Assembly: GCA_028820635.1 (NCBI GenBank)
Contig: JAPPIG010000082.1
Coordinates: 1 to 64,000, forward strand
Reading direction: 5' to 3'
Source: Candidatus Poribacteria bacterium
Lineage (GTDB): Bacteria; Poribacteria; WGA-4E; WGA-3G
Length of the DNA stretch: 64,000 nucleotides
Shown piece after piece: positions 13,907 through 24,200 of the stretch. The notes under the pieces were generated by a model. The model had not been told where the DNA came from. It worked only from the letters and a program-made list of their open reading frames with translations, and made no database searches. Position 1 is the stretch's first letter; each line of letters begins with the position of its first letter. Made by a program: the position numbers and the translations under genes.

Positions 13907-14929
13907 TTAATTCTGAATTTTCATATTTCCCCAGAATGTGAGAAATTTATCCAATGCTGCCACGCTCAGACCACCAAGATTAAATTCCTCTACAGTAGGT
14001 AAAATATTGGGACCAAGTCCTTCAACCACACCGCCTACAGCGTAAATTTTGTTGTTGACAGTTCCTGCTCCCAAGAAAACACGCGCAGTTGGCATATCTA
14101 TACTTTTCTCCCATGTGTCTGTTAACGGATCGTAAAATTCAACTGTAGCCAAACCGGGGCCTTGTACGACAGAGGTTCCACCAATTGCGTAGATTTTTGA
14201 ATTGACTTTACCAACTGTAAGGGCAGTTCTTGAAGTTGGCATATTTGCTTTTTGTGTCCATCTGTCAGTACTTGGGTCATATTCTTCAACAGTTTTAACT
14301 GCGGGTCCTTGCACGTTTTGGACACCACCAATAAGATATATCTTATTTCTAAACACGATTGCAGCCATCCCGGATCGTGTGTTTGGCATATCTGCTTTTT
14401 GCGTCCATTTGTTAGTTGTCGGGTCATATTCTTCAACAACCGATAATACAGGTCCAACATTTTGTGCTACCCCACCAAATGTGTAGATTTTACCTGCTAC
14501 GACGGCAGCAGAAAAGAATGATCGCGGCGTAGGCATATCTGCTTTTTTTGTCCAAGTATCAGTTTTTGGGTCATATTCTTCAACTGTACCGAGAGCGGGA
14601 TTTTGACCATCCCATCCGCCGATTGCGTATATTTTCCCGTCAACTTCGCAGCTTACAACGCCTGCCCGGGCAGATGGTAAACTGGCTTTCTGAACCCATT
14701 TGTCTGTTTCAGGAATGTAAGCCTCAACGTTGTCAATAGGTGTAGCAAGCATTCCACCAATAACATATACCTCTTCACCAACGGTAGAAACTGAGAAAAA
14801 CAGCCTCGGATTCACCATATTTGCCTTTTGTGTCCATTCTTGTGCGTTAACACTGTTTAAAAAAGTAGATACACTTAATACGCTTAGTAGACAAATCCAC
14901 TGCACAATTGAAATTGTGTTTTTTTTCAT
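13907..14929 (-). CDS. Secreted six-bladed kelch repeat protein
   Basis: A 340-aa protein starting after AGGAG (6-nt spacing). Residues 1-29 are a signal peptide (KKN, hydrophobic core, SVNA before Gln30). Six kelch repeats of about 49 residues follow, each with I-Y-x-[IFV]-GG, then VEEYDP, W-x-x-KA-DMP and R. The N-terminal strand WTQKANMVNPR looks like the closing strand of the last blade, so a single complete six-bladed propeller is likely. A short tail (LDKFLTFWGNMKIQN) follows the propeller. It is the third gene of a minus-strand operon, 34 nt after the methyltransferase. Kelch propellers bind proteins or sugars; some bacterial ones are sialate-processing enzymes, but no such residues can be assigned here. 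Confidence 0.85.
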   Translation of the reverse strand: MKKNTISIVQWICLLSVLSVSTFLNSVNAQEWTQKANMVNPRLFFSVSTVGEEVYVIGGMLATPIDNVEAYIPETDKWVQKASLPSARAGVVSCEVDGKIYAIGGWDGQNPALGTVEEYDPKTDTWTKKADMPTPRSFFSAAVVAGKIYTFGGVAQNVGPVLSVVEEYDPTTNKWTQKADMPNTRSGMAAIVFRNKIYLIGGVQNVQGPAVKTVEEYDPSTDRWTQKANMPTSRTALTVGKVNSKIYAIGGTSVVQGPGLATVEFYDPLTDTWEKSIDMPTARVFLGAGTVNNKIYAVGGVVEGLGPNILPTVEEFNLGGLSVAALDKFLTFWGNMKIQN

Positions 14930-14963
14930 ATAATTCTCCTATTTAAATTTTATATTGTATCCA

Positions 14964-15563
14964 TCAACTGCGATAGATGCTAACTTCCATGCCATCGCGC
15001 CTTCGTTCCCTTTGATTATCACCCTCGTTTCCGCCACGTCTGCGCCGCCAACTTTCAAACCAATGCGTTTCGGACTCGTAGTTGGAACGGACATGCTCCA
15101 GATAATCTGCCATCTGATCCGCTCTACCGACGTTGTCTGCTACGATTGTTGCGGGGTCGGTTAACCGTGATTCAATCGCTTGGAAGCAGGAGAAATAACC
15201 ATCTTTATTGTTGTCAAGGAATAGGAAATCGACAGGGTCTTGGATAGTCTTTAGGACTTCTGCGGCATCGCCAATATGTGAATCTACAAGGTCTGCCACA
15301 CCCGCTTGTGCAAAATGCTCACGTGCTCGTTGTGCGCTATCAGGATTTATTTCTACGGTTATCAAACGTCCTGTGCCTAAAGTTTTCAAAACACGTAGAA
15401 TCCACAATCCAGAATAACCTATTGCAGTGCCACACTCTACAATAAGCGAGGGGTTTACTTTTTCAACACAACTTGCGAGGAGTTTCGCCTTTTCAGGTCC
15501 CAGCATTGGTACTCGTTCTGCGCGACATTGTTGCTCAACTTCTTCTAAGACTTTATCAAACAT
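14964..15563 (-). CDS. O-methyltransferase-like SAM enzyme
   Basis: A 199-aa class I SAM-dependent methyltransferase resembling the catechol/caffeoyl-CoA O-methyltransferase family (about 200-220 aa). The SAM site is VECGTAIGYSGLWIL (about 43-57), followed by acidic VEINPDSAQRAREH, GDAAEVL, and the DFLFLDNNKDGY metal-binding segment. The C-terminus is odd: a very Arg-rich stretch (WRRRRGGNEGDNQRERRRDG) separates the penultimate strand from the final MEVSIYRS. The start ATG shares its A with the TAA of the upstream DUF3500 gene, so translation is coupled; the site AAGGAG lies inside that gene. The substrate is unknown. Confidence 0.82.
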   Translation of the reverse strand: MFDKVLEEVEQQCRAERVPMLGPEKAKLLASCVEKVNPSLIVECGTAIGYSGLWILRVLKTLGTGRLITVEINPDSAQRAREHFAQAGVADLVDSHIGDAAEVLKTIQDPVDFLFLDNNKDGYFSCFQAIESRLTDPATIVADNVGRADQMADYLEHVRSNYESETHWFESWRRRRGGNEGDNQRERRRDGMEVSIYRS

Positions 15564-16744
15564 TAATGCTCCTTCTTGTTTTTGCCATCATTCAGATTAC
15601 CGATGTGATAATCAAATAGTGCATTGCTTAATTTGTGATGATCAGCCATAGCATAGTGTTCCAAAAGTGTTTTGGGACCACCATTCAAGGCAAAGATACC
15701 GTAGTCTTTCCCATTGGGAGAACGGGTAATCGTGTGGATATGATTTGTCCCTCTGCCTTCGTCATTGAATTCAATCCAGACTGCGGGGTTGAAGACACGA
15801 TAATAAATTGAATCGTTTTCAGTCGTACCGCCGATCCAAACGAAACAGGTGTCGTCAAATCCAGCATCAATATCTTTCATCCAGACATCCGCAAACTCGG
15901 TCTCAAGATTGTAAACGTAAGTCTTAATCAATTTCCGAAGATTATTTTTTTGCGTATCGTTCATCTCTGATGCCTTTAAACCGACACCCACGAAGTGAGA
16001 ATAATCGTAATTCAGGAAAGGATCGGTTGTTCTGCCCGGTCCAACTTTTAGACCACGTCGCCCCGTTTGTATTGCCTTGTCTTTCTGGTTCGCGTCAAGA
16101 TTATTGAGTAAGGCTAAAGCATTACTTCTTTCGCCTTCAAGGATGACAGTGCCGTTGATGGTAGTCGGAGAAGTTCCGAGATGTGTAGGGACGATAGTGA
16201 CTTCGTCACCATGAACCAAGAAGTTGAGAGACAAATGATGACCATCCAACTGGAATCCCCAAGAACCGTCTGTCTCCGGGTTTCCAAACAGTGCGATAAA
16301 ATACGGGCGTGAATTCCAAAAACTGTGTCTAATTTTGCGGAGATCTGTTTCAGCTTTCGTGGTAATCAGAGCAACTTTTGTGTAACCTTCATCACTCAAG
16401 AACGCATTCAAGACTTTATGGAAACGATCTAATTGATCTTCGGACAGCTTACTGAAACCAATACCGCCACGATCCTCGCCCCTTGCTGGTGGTAAATTGG
16501 ACCATGAATACAATTCTTTATGTCCAAGTGGATAAGAGGCATCGGCAAGCAGGTCTTCACTCAGTGAGTCGCGAAAACTTTTCATTGCTGTTGCCAATGC
16601 TACGATTGAAGGTTTTTCCGAAATTTCTGCGATTTCTGCCGCTTTCTCTGCGTCAACTTCAGCAGAATTAACAATGTTGAGCGTGAGTGTTACAATACAT
16701 GCTGTTGACATTACAGTAAGTAAGATCAGAATTTTCCGTAACAT
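15563..16744 (-). CDS. DUF3500 family exported protein
   Basis: A 393-aa protein, first gene of the three-gene operon, with GGAAGGA before the ATG at 16744. Residues 1-28 form a signal peptide (LRKILILLTVMSTACIVTLTLNIVNSA). The body carries the DUF3500 hallmarks: WGFQLDGHHLSLNF, PTHLGTSPTTINGTVILEGER, DYSHFVGVGLKASEM, CFVWIGGT, and the C-terminal VWIEFNDEGRGTNHIHTITRSPNGKDYG. The conserved His and Asp residues suggest a metal- or substrate-binding pocket, but no reaction has been assigned to my knowledge. Translation is coupled to the methyltransferase downstream. Confidence 0.88.
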   Translation of the reverse strand: MLRKILILLTVMSTACIVTLTLNIVNSAEVDAEKAAEIAEISEKPSIVALATAMKSFRDSLSEDLLADASYPLGHKELYSWSNLPPARGEDRGGIGFSKLSEDQLDRFHKVLNAFLSDEGYTKVALITTKAETDLRKIRHSFWNSRPYFIALFGNPETDGSWGFQLDGHHLSLNFLVHGDEVTIVPTHLGTSPTTINGTVILEGERSNALALLNNLDANQKDKAIQTGRRGLKVGPGRTTDPFLNYDYSHFVGVGLKASEMNDTQKNNLRKLIKTYVYNLETEFADVWMKDIDAGFDDTCFVWIGGTTENDSIYYRVFNPAVWIEFNDEGRGTNHIHTITRSPNGKDYGIFALNGGPKTLLEHYAMADHHKLSNALFDYHIGNLNDGKNKKEH

Positions 16745-16775
16745 AAATTCCTTCCAAATTTGGTTTATTGCTTTT

Positions 16776-16805
16776 AGTGTAAAAGATAGATTTTGTTTCG
16801 AGCAA
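16776..16805 (-). promoter_or_regulatory. Possible promoter of the DUF3500 operon
   Basis: On the minus strand TTGCTC (16805-16800), 18 bp, TACACT (16781-16776), about 32 nt before the start codon. A moderate match only. The rest of the divergent gap 16806-16951 is AT-rich without other visible features. Confidence 0.35.
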
Positions 16806-16951
16806 GTTTAATGTATTATGAGGCTTTTTTCTCATTTAGTCAATTCAAATTGGAAAAAGTTCGCGGGTTTTTTGGAAGCATTCGGAAAGACCATGAGCAA
16901 CTTTATAGATTTTTGCACATCTTTTCCATAAAGCGAGAATTTTAAAACCTG

Positions 16952-16980
16952 TAGAAAATAAATCTAAAATGTGATATAAT
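16952..16980 (+). promoter_or_regulatory. Promoter of the first PhyH gene
   Basis: TAGAAA (16952-16957), 17 bp, and a perfect TATAAT (16975-16980) preceded by TGA as an extended -10. The leader would be about 80 nt. Confidence 0.55.
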
Positions 16981-17067
16981 TCGTTTCACATATACGAGTT
17001 TTGTATCGTGACAATCGGCTTAATTATGAATTCTCCAATCAAATAGAAAGTAGGAAAATAGATTAAT

Positions 17068-17895
17068 ATGCAATTAACAGACACACAACTTGCGGACTTT
17101 CGAGAAAATGGATACCTCGCAATTGACGGCTTTTTCCCACCTATTGAAGCAGAAGCACTTCGACTTGAATTAGAACGGATATACAACACCGAACTTGAAA
17201 AAGGAACAGGTATCAATTGTGCTGTGCAAGAGGATGGCACTAAACGCGATAACGAAGGTGAACGCCAGAACCTGCAAGTTATTCCGCTAAACAACCGCAG
17301 CGACTTGCACAAAGCGTTACCTTTCCACCCGAAAGTTGTCTCCACTGTCAAGCAGCTCATCGGTGACGAATTCATGTTGCAATTGGATCAAGCGTTTTGG
17401 AAACCGCCGAAAGTCGGCATTGGTACCAGTTGGCATCAAGACAACGCCTATTTCAAAATCGCTGACCCGCTGCGCGGCACTGCCATGTGGATTGCGATTC
17501 ATGACGCTAACATTGAAAATGGATGTATCCATGTTATTCCCGGGAGTCATCGAGAACCCTATGAACACTACCGCGATCCGTTGAGCGACCACCATATTCG
17601 TTGCGATCCACCTGAAGAACGTGCTGTGCCGATTGAGTTACAAGCGGGGGGTGTACTCTTCTTCTGTTATGGGGTTGCTCACTGCACCAGATCGAATCTT
17701 TCTGACAAGGAACGCGCTGGGGTTGCCCTGCACTTTATACATAACGACTTTGGTGGTAAGGAACTCTGGGAAGGTGGTAATGCTACGAAACCGATGATTA
17801 CCGGTCCTTTGGCAACGGGTGGTGAAAAGGAGTTTGGTGAGAAGTTTGAGGGTAGGTGGCAAGAGGTAATGGGCAGTGTGCTTGCATCTGCTTAA
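17068..17895 (+). CDS. Phytanoyl-CoA dioxygenase family protein
   Basis: A 275-aa Fe(II)/2-oxoglutarate-dependent oxygenase of the PhyH family, probably cytoplasmic. The iron ligands are visible: His123 and Asp125 in SWHQDNAYF and His205 in GVAHCTRSN; Arg216 in KERAG is placed to hold 2-oxoglutarate. Other family signs are the N-terminal FRENGYLAIDGFF and HVIPGSHRE. The ribosome site is weak (AGGA about 14 nt before the ATG), but the promoter and leader agree with the ATG at 17068. The substrate cannot be inferred; bacterial PhyH proteins hydroxylate or halogenate varied small molecules. A second, distant member is at 58247-59059. Confidence 0.9.
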   Translation: MQLTDTQLADFRENGYLAIDGFFPPIEAEALRLELERIYNTELEKGTGINCAVQEDGTKRDNEGERQNLQVIPLNNRSDLHKALPFHPKVVSTVKQLIGDEFMLQLDQAFWKPPKVGIGTSWHQDNAYFKIADPLRGTAMWIAIHDANIENGCIHVIPGSHREPYEHYRDPLSDHHIRCDPPEERAVPIELQAGGVLFFCYGVAHCTRSNLSDKERAGVALHFIHNDFGGKELWEGGNATKPMITGPLATGGEKEFGEKFEGRWQEVMGSVLASA

Positions 17896-18007
17896 GAGAA
17901 TCTTCTTTTTAAGTATTCTATTTTACTGATGTATTGCATTTGAAAATCTTGTGATTCATAATAACAAATCCTTATTGAGATAATAGAGCGTATCTCAAAA
18001 ATCGCTT

Positions 18008-18080
18008 GTAGGGCGAGGTCCCCGCGCCTCGCCATCTCTCATAAAAGAGATAATGGGCGGGCACAGGGACCCGCCCCTAC
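18008..18080. repeat. Inverted pair of GTAG hairpins with GC-rich stems
   Basis: 18008-18033 is GTAG followed by GGCGAGG, a TCCCCGCG loop and CCTCGCC. 18055-18080, on the opposite strand, is GTAG followed by GGGCGGG, TCCCTGTG and CCCGCCC. Both heads face outward. Related single copies are at 30961-30984 and 47074-47099. The rest of the 17896-18211 gap shows only AT-rich DNA. Confidence 0.85.
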
Positions 18081-18211
18081 GATAAAAACGGATTCTATGA
18101 AAAGAACAACGTTTACGATTTATGAGACAGGTTATAGTATTCTGCCTTTTCCAATTTAGTGGATAGACATATTTCTTTCCGCACTCTCCTATTGCGGCAT
18201 GGAGGTCTTTA

Positions 18212-21200
18212 ATGCTCAGACACTTACACTTATTGGCTATTGTCTACCTGTTGTGTTTTATTTTTTCCACCCTATATTTCCCATTAACGGCTAATTCCCA
18301 AGATGAAGCGAGCGATGAGAAAATCATTGAACGTTATAAGCTGATGCTGAATCGTAAGCCGAAAGAGGGAAGTACATTTGACCGTCTCTATCAGTTCTAT
18401 CTTGAAGGTGCTGGTTTAGACGCTATGCTCAGTGATTATCAAGCAGATGCACAAGCAAAACCTAACGATTCCAATCTCCAGCTTATCTTAGGACATATAT
18501 ACAAACGGCTTGGCAAAGACACTGAGGCAATTGCAGCATATCAACGCGCTGTTGAACTTGCACCTGAAAATTATTATCCTCATTTTGCACTGGGGAAAAT
18601 GTATGGGACTTTGCGTCAGCATGAAGAAGCAATCCAAGCGTTGACGCAGGCTGCAGCATTTTCTGAACAAGCACAAGATATACCTCCTGAAGAATTAACA
18701 GGAATCTACAAGGCACTTGGACATGCATATTTCCGTCGCGATAGGGTGGACGAGGCAATTCAGGCGTGGCAAAAAATATCTGAACTTGATCCGCAAGACA
18801 TTTTCGCACGTATTGAACTTGCAGACCTTTTTCGTGAACAGGAATTATACCAACAGGCAATCGCCCAACATGAAGCAATAATTCAACTGAAAAAGGATGA
18901 CCCTTATAGGATCTGCTTGAGTCACAGGGAGATTGGCAATATTCATGAAGCAAAGGGTGATTATCAGGATGCCATCAAAAGTTTTGATGCTGCACTCGCC
19001 CTAACCGCTCCGGGCAACTGGTTACGCAAAGATCTGCAACACCGTATCATCGGTATCTTTGCGGCAGATAGCAATTGGGGTGGTTTAATCGAATACTATC
19101 AAGCAAGACTGGAAGCCACACCGAATGAGCCGGAACTGCTCGGATTGCTGGCAGCAGCATATATTGAAAATCAGCAGCTTGAAGAGGGTATTAGCACATA
19201 CCGAAAAGGACTTGAACTTGCCCCAACCGACACAAATCTACGCCTAAACCTAATTGCTTCCTTGCGAAATGCGGAAAAGTTTGCCGAGGCAGCGGCAGAA
19301 TACGAAGTCCTTAGTGAACAGGACCCTGACGATTTCGGTATCTATCGGGAACTGGGTGAGTTGTATCTACAACTCGGAAATCAGGATAAGGCTAAGGCGG
19401 TATACCAGAAAATGATTGACCGTGATCCAAACAATCCAAGCACACATCTTATTTTAGCAGAGATTTACACCGGACACGAATGGATAGAAGATGCTGTTTC
19501 TCAATATGAAAAAGCAATCTCATTAGCACCTCATAATCTTGACTACATTGAGTATTTTGGTGAATTTTATTTTCGTCAAGCGAACCGTGAGAAAGCACTT
19601 GAGACATGGAATCGGATGGTTGCTGATGAAAACGCTACCGCAGAAAATTATGACCGCCTTGCCCAACTGCTCAAAACCAAGAATTTCAAAGCTGAGGCGG
19701 TTGCTGCAAGCCGAAAAGCGGTTGAGTTGATGCCAAATGAATATCGCTATCGTGAAGCATTGGCAAAACACCTCATGGAAGACCAAGTTTATGATAAGGC
19801 ACTTACAGAATACACAGCGGCGATGGAACTTGCGCCAAACGAGTTTTTTGCCGAGAAGATGGATGATAAAAGGATTGAACTCTATCGTAGACAAGGCACA
19901 CTTGTTGATAAAATTGAAGCATTGGAAACTGAACTTAAGAAACCCGGTTTGGCTGATGCAGAGATGTTTGCACATCAAAAGCAACTCGTGAAAATGTACC
20001 TGAAGTTGGGGAATATAACCTATGCATTGGAAGTTTTGTTGAGTGCCAAGCAGCGCAAACCTGACGATATATCTATCAACCGATGGATTGCACAGGTTTA
20101 CACGCGTCAAGGTAGACGCGACGAGGCGAATGCAACCTACATGCACCTGATTGAAGTGGACAGTGCAAATGCTCGTGAATACCACGCGAACATCGCAGAG
20201 TCGTATTTGAACGTCATGGACTTTGATGCGGCAACAGCGGCAGCAAAACAGGTAATTGCACACAGTCCGCGCAATCCCGAAGGACACGAACTGCTTGCAC
20301 AAATTGCGAAACAATCCAGAAACTATGAAACAGCAATAGACAGTTTAAAACAGGCGATCCGCTTACGTCCAGAAGCAATTGACACTCGCTCAGAATTAGC
20401 TGCTACTTATAAACTTTCTGGCAAACTTCAACAAGCACTTGCACAGTATTGGCGGTGTTGGGACTTGAGCGATAACGTGAGCGACAAACTGACTTTTGTT
20501 AAACCCCTATCAGAAGTATATTACGACCTCGGCAGACGTGGCGATTTTGAAGAAAAATTAAAGCAATTGGCGAAATCAAATACAGGTCAGGTAGCACCCG
20601 TTTTAGCACTCGCTGAACTTCATCGAATGGAGGGTGACCTATCGAGTGCACGTTTCCAATTGGCACAAGCATTAAACAAACAACGTGAAAACCCAGAACT
20701 CTTAAGCCACTTAGCACAAATTAGTGTGGAACTTGGGGAGATTCAAGAGGCGGTTGCGTATCAGCAGCGGCTTGTCAAAGCAGACCCTAATTTAACTCAC
20801 CAGCAAAGACTTGGCGAATTGTTGTTTGATGCTGGACGTGAACAAGAGGCGATTCAAGCGTGGACGAAACTGCTGCACGCCAAAAATCAAACGCTTGAGG
20901 CTGAAGTCAAACTTGCTTCTTTACTGCTTCGGCACGGGTTGTCGGAAGATGCATTTTTGGTGCTTGACCGTGCAGCGGAAAAAATCACCGGCACCGATGC
21001 ACATATTCCGCTTTATCGACTGGGTGCAATGTTAGTTGGCATGAATGAATCAGAACGCGCACGTCCTTATTTCCATCGGATTCTTGACATGTCTGAACCG
21101 CTTGAAAATATTACGAAACAGTGGACAAAACAATCCTCAATTTATGCTTCCTCTACTATTCCGGGCGTTGACTACAACAAATTTGATCTTTCACGTACTA

Positions 21201-24200
21201 CGATTCGAGAGATTCAGAGTAAACCTACTTTATCGGGTAGTGGCATTGCATGGGTGCCGAAAACATTTGAAGAAGCGCAAGCTGGCGCACTTGTGCATTT
21301 GACTACAATTGCACAGCAACATGGCAAACTATCCGAACTTGTTCAACAATTTGAGGCTGATGCCGATGCAAATCCCACAGACATCAAGACACTTGAAACG
21401 TTAGCGAGACTCTATACCTTAATCCAACACAACGACAAAGCTAAAAGAACTATTGACAAGCTGATTGAGATTTCACCCAATGATTTGGCATATCAACCGC
21501 TACGTTTGCACCGTTCAATACAGGAAAACGCAAATTACGAAACGTTGAAAAAGCTACTTGACGATATACCTGGATTAGTTCCCGAAGCGCGTTACCGATA
21601 TATCGCAGAATATGCCAAAATGCTGTATCGGGATGAGAAAGAGGAAGATGCGTCAAAACTCCTGAGCGAAGTTGAGGAGGTAAAGGTTGCGGACTTCAAC
21701 ACGGGTTATGCGTTAGTTGATGCGTTTCATCTGATTGAAAAGACAGATATAGCAGAAAGAATCCTCCTTAGTCTGCCGAAACCGCCGCAAGCGCAGCAGT
21801 ACCAATATAGACAGTTGTTTGAAAAACTTACAGACTCCTACATTGAGCAAGCTGAGCCAGAAAAAGCGATTGAGCTCTTTTGGATTTTCTGTGAAAGAAC
21901 AAAACCGACGGGTGCGAATCCCAGACGGGTTGATGCACTTGCGCGGTCATCATCATATTATTATGGTTATAGACCCGTTCAGACGACTTATCCCACACCA
22001 ATCGTCTATTTTAATAGTCAGCGTTTAAACTACCTCAAATCCGTTTTCCGTGAGTTTTGGATAAGGGAACAACAAGGGAAGTTATTCACAAAATTCCAGA
22101 AAGAATTAGATGCAGCAGAAGGTAGAGATCGTATTTATCCGAGTTTAGCGATGAGTTACTGCTATTGGTGGGATGAGGAACGCGATAAGGCGCAAGAGAT
22201 CCTTTCCAGTTTACAGAAGGATTTCCCGGATGACCTGACGCTCAAGCTGAACGCAGCTATTGTCTCAATTCAGACGGGTAAATTTAGGGATGCGTTCATG
22301 ATGCTTGAGGACCTTGCTGAAGCAGAACCACGAAACCGTCGTCAATATAACGATCTACTCCTGCAGCTTGCCATTCATACAGGGGATACTGTCAAACTAC
22401 GAGAGTTGATGGCAAAACTTTTGAATTCACCAACGGGTACGCAAGAACTGTATCAGTTTTCGCAAAACCTACAGGATGCAGGTTTCACACAGTATGCGAT
22501 CGCTGCAGGTAAAAAAGCGATGGTATTGGCAATGACGCAGCGTAATGCCAATTTTCTGATGGAGTTAGGTGAACATCTGAGTGATCTCGGTAGAGGGCAG
22601 GACGCAGCGCTGCTTGCGGAACGCGCGCTACGGTTTACAAACCGACCTGACCGCTACGGACGGATGATGTATGCATATAATTTTCGACGGGCGACGAATT
22701 TGGTAAGTCGTTCAAAGGATATGCAGGAACGTGAAAACTTGCTCATTGCAGAGGTCGAAAAAAATCCGAAATCATACCAAACCCAAATTAAGTTAGCTAT
22801 TTTCTATGAAAGTGCGAACAAAATTGAAAAAGCAGCAGAAGCATTTAAGGCAGCATTGGCACTCCGACCGAATGACAGCAGCATACGTCTGCGATATGTC
22901 CGTATGCTGGAACGAAATAGTATGGGAGAAGAAGCCTTGCCTGAATATACGATTCTTCTCAAAAACAACTCAACTGCACTTGGTTACGATTATAGAAAAG
23001 CGATAGACGCGTTTGTTTCAGCAGGAAAATTAGATGATCTTATTGCACTTACAAAGGACATCATAATGCCTGTTGGACAATACGCAGGGAGCGATCTTAC
23101 CGTGGAGGTCGGACGTAGATGTCTGGCTGAAAACAGACCTCAACCCGCAATTGAGATATTCCAAAAGATACTTGAAGTTCACCCGAAATGGGATTACGTG
23201 CATCGAGATTTAGCATCTGCTTATGTTGCCGCTGGTGAACCGGAAAAGGCGATACAGTATTTGACAGAAAAACATGAAATTGGTAAGACATCGCTGTCGC
23301 AAACAGCGTTTCAATTGAAAATCGCTGAATACCATGAGGCTGCTGGTGGTCGTGAAAGTGCGATTCAATATTTGCAAGAAAAAACTGAAACTGGTGACCT
23401 CTCTAATACACAATCAACAGTTGTTTTGAAGCTTGCTGAATACTATGAGGTGAGTGGTGAATTAGAACAGTTCATTACAGAATATGAAGCAAAACTCGCG
23501 GAAGATCCGTCAAACACAAAACTGCTATATCTATTGGCATCAATGAAGATAAAAGCGAATGATATTGAAGGTGCAAACTTGCATATAAACGCGCTCATTG
23601 ACGATGCACTCTTGTCTGTAGAGACAAAGTGGCTTTATAACCTTGCGGATGTAAGTGAGAAGGCTGGTGTGCACGATCTTCAATTCCGTCTACTTGAAGC
23701 CGTTGCTGAGAAACTTGAAAATCAAAATTCATGGGCACTTGCAACATCTTACGAGAAACTGGGAGAAGCATACATCAAGAAAGAGGAGATGGAGAAAGCA
23801 CAAAACGCATTCCGTAAAATGGGCACCATCCAAACGATGCGGGATAGTTCAAGAAGTACGTACGAAAAAAGACAACTCGCCTCAAAATACATGCAATACG
23901 AAATGTGGGACGATGCTGAAACTCTCTACACAGAAGTCATTAACGACCTTTCAGCTTCTTCGTGGGAACGGGAGTCCGCCCAAGAACAATTCATGGAGAT
24001 AAAACAGCGGCGTGGTGATCTCAATTCACCCCAATTTGTTGAGAAAATCCAGGAGATGGGTATCAGCATGCAGCGCGCTATCGCACAAGAGTTTGCGCAG
24101 CGAAATCAGGTAGAGAAAGCGTTAGAGATATTTGAACGCATCTCAGAAACGATGCCGGAAGACTTAGAATCTCGCGCACAACTTGCTAAACTATATTCAC

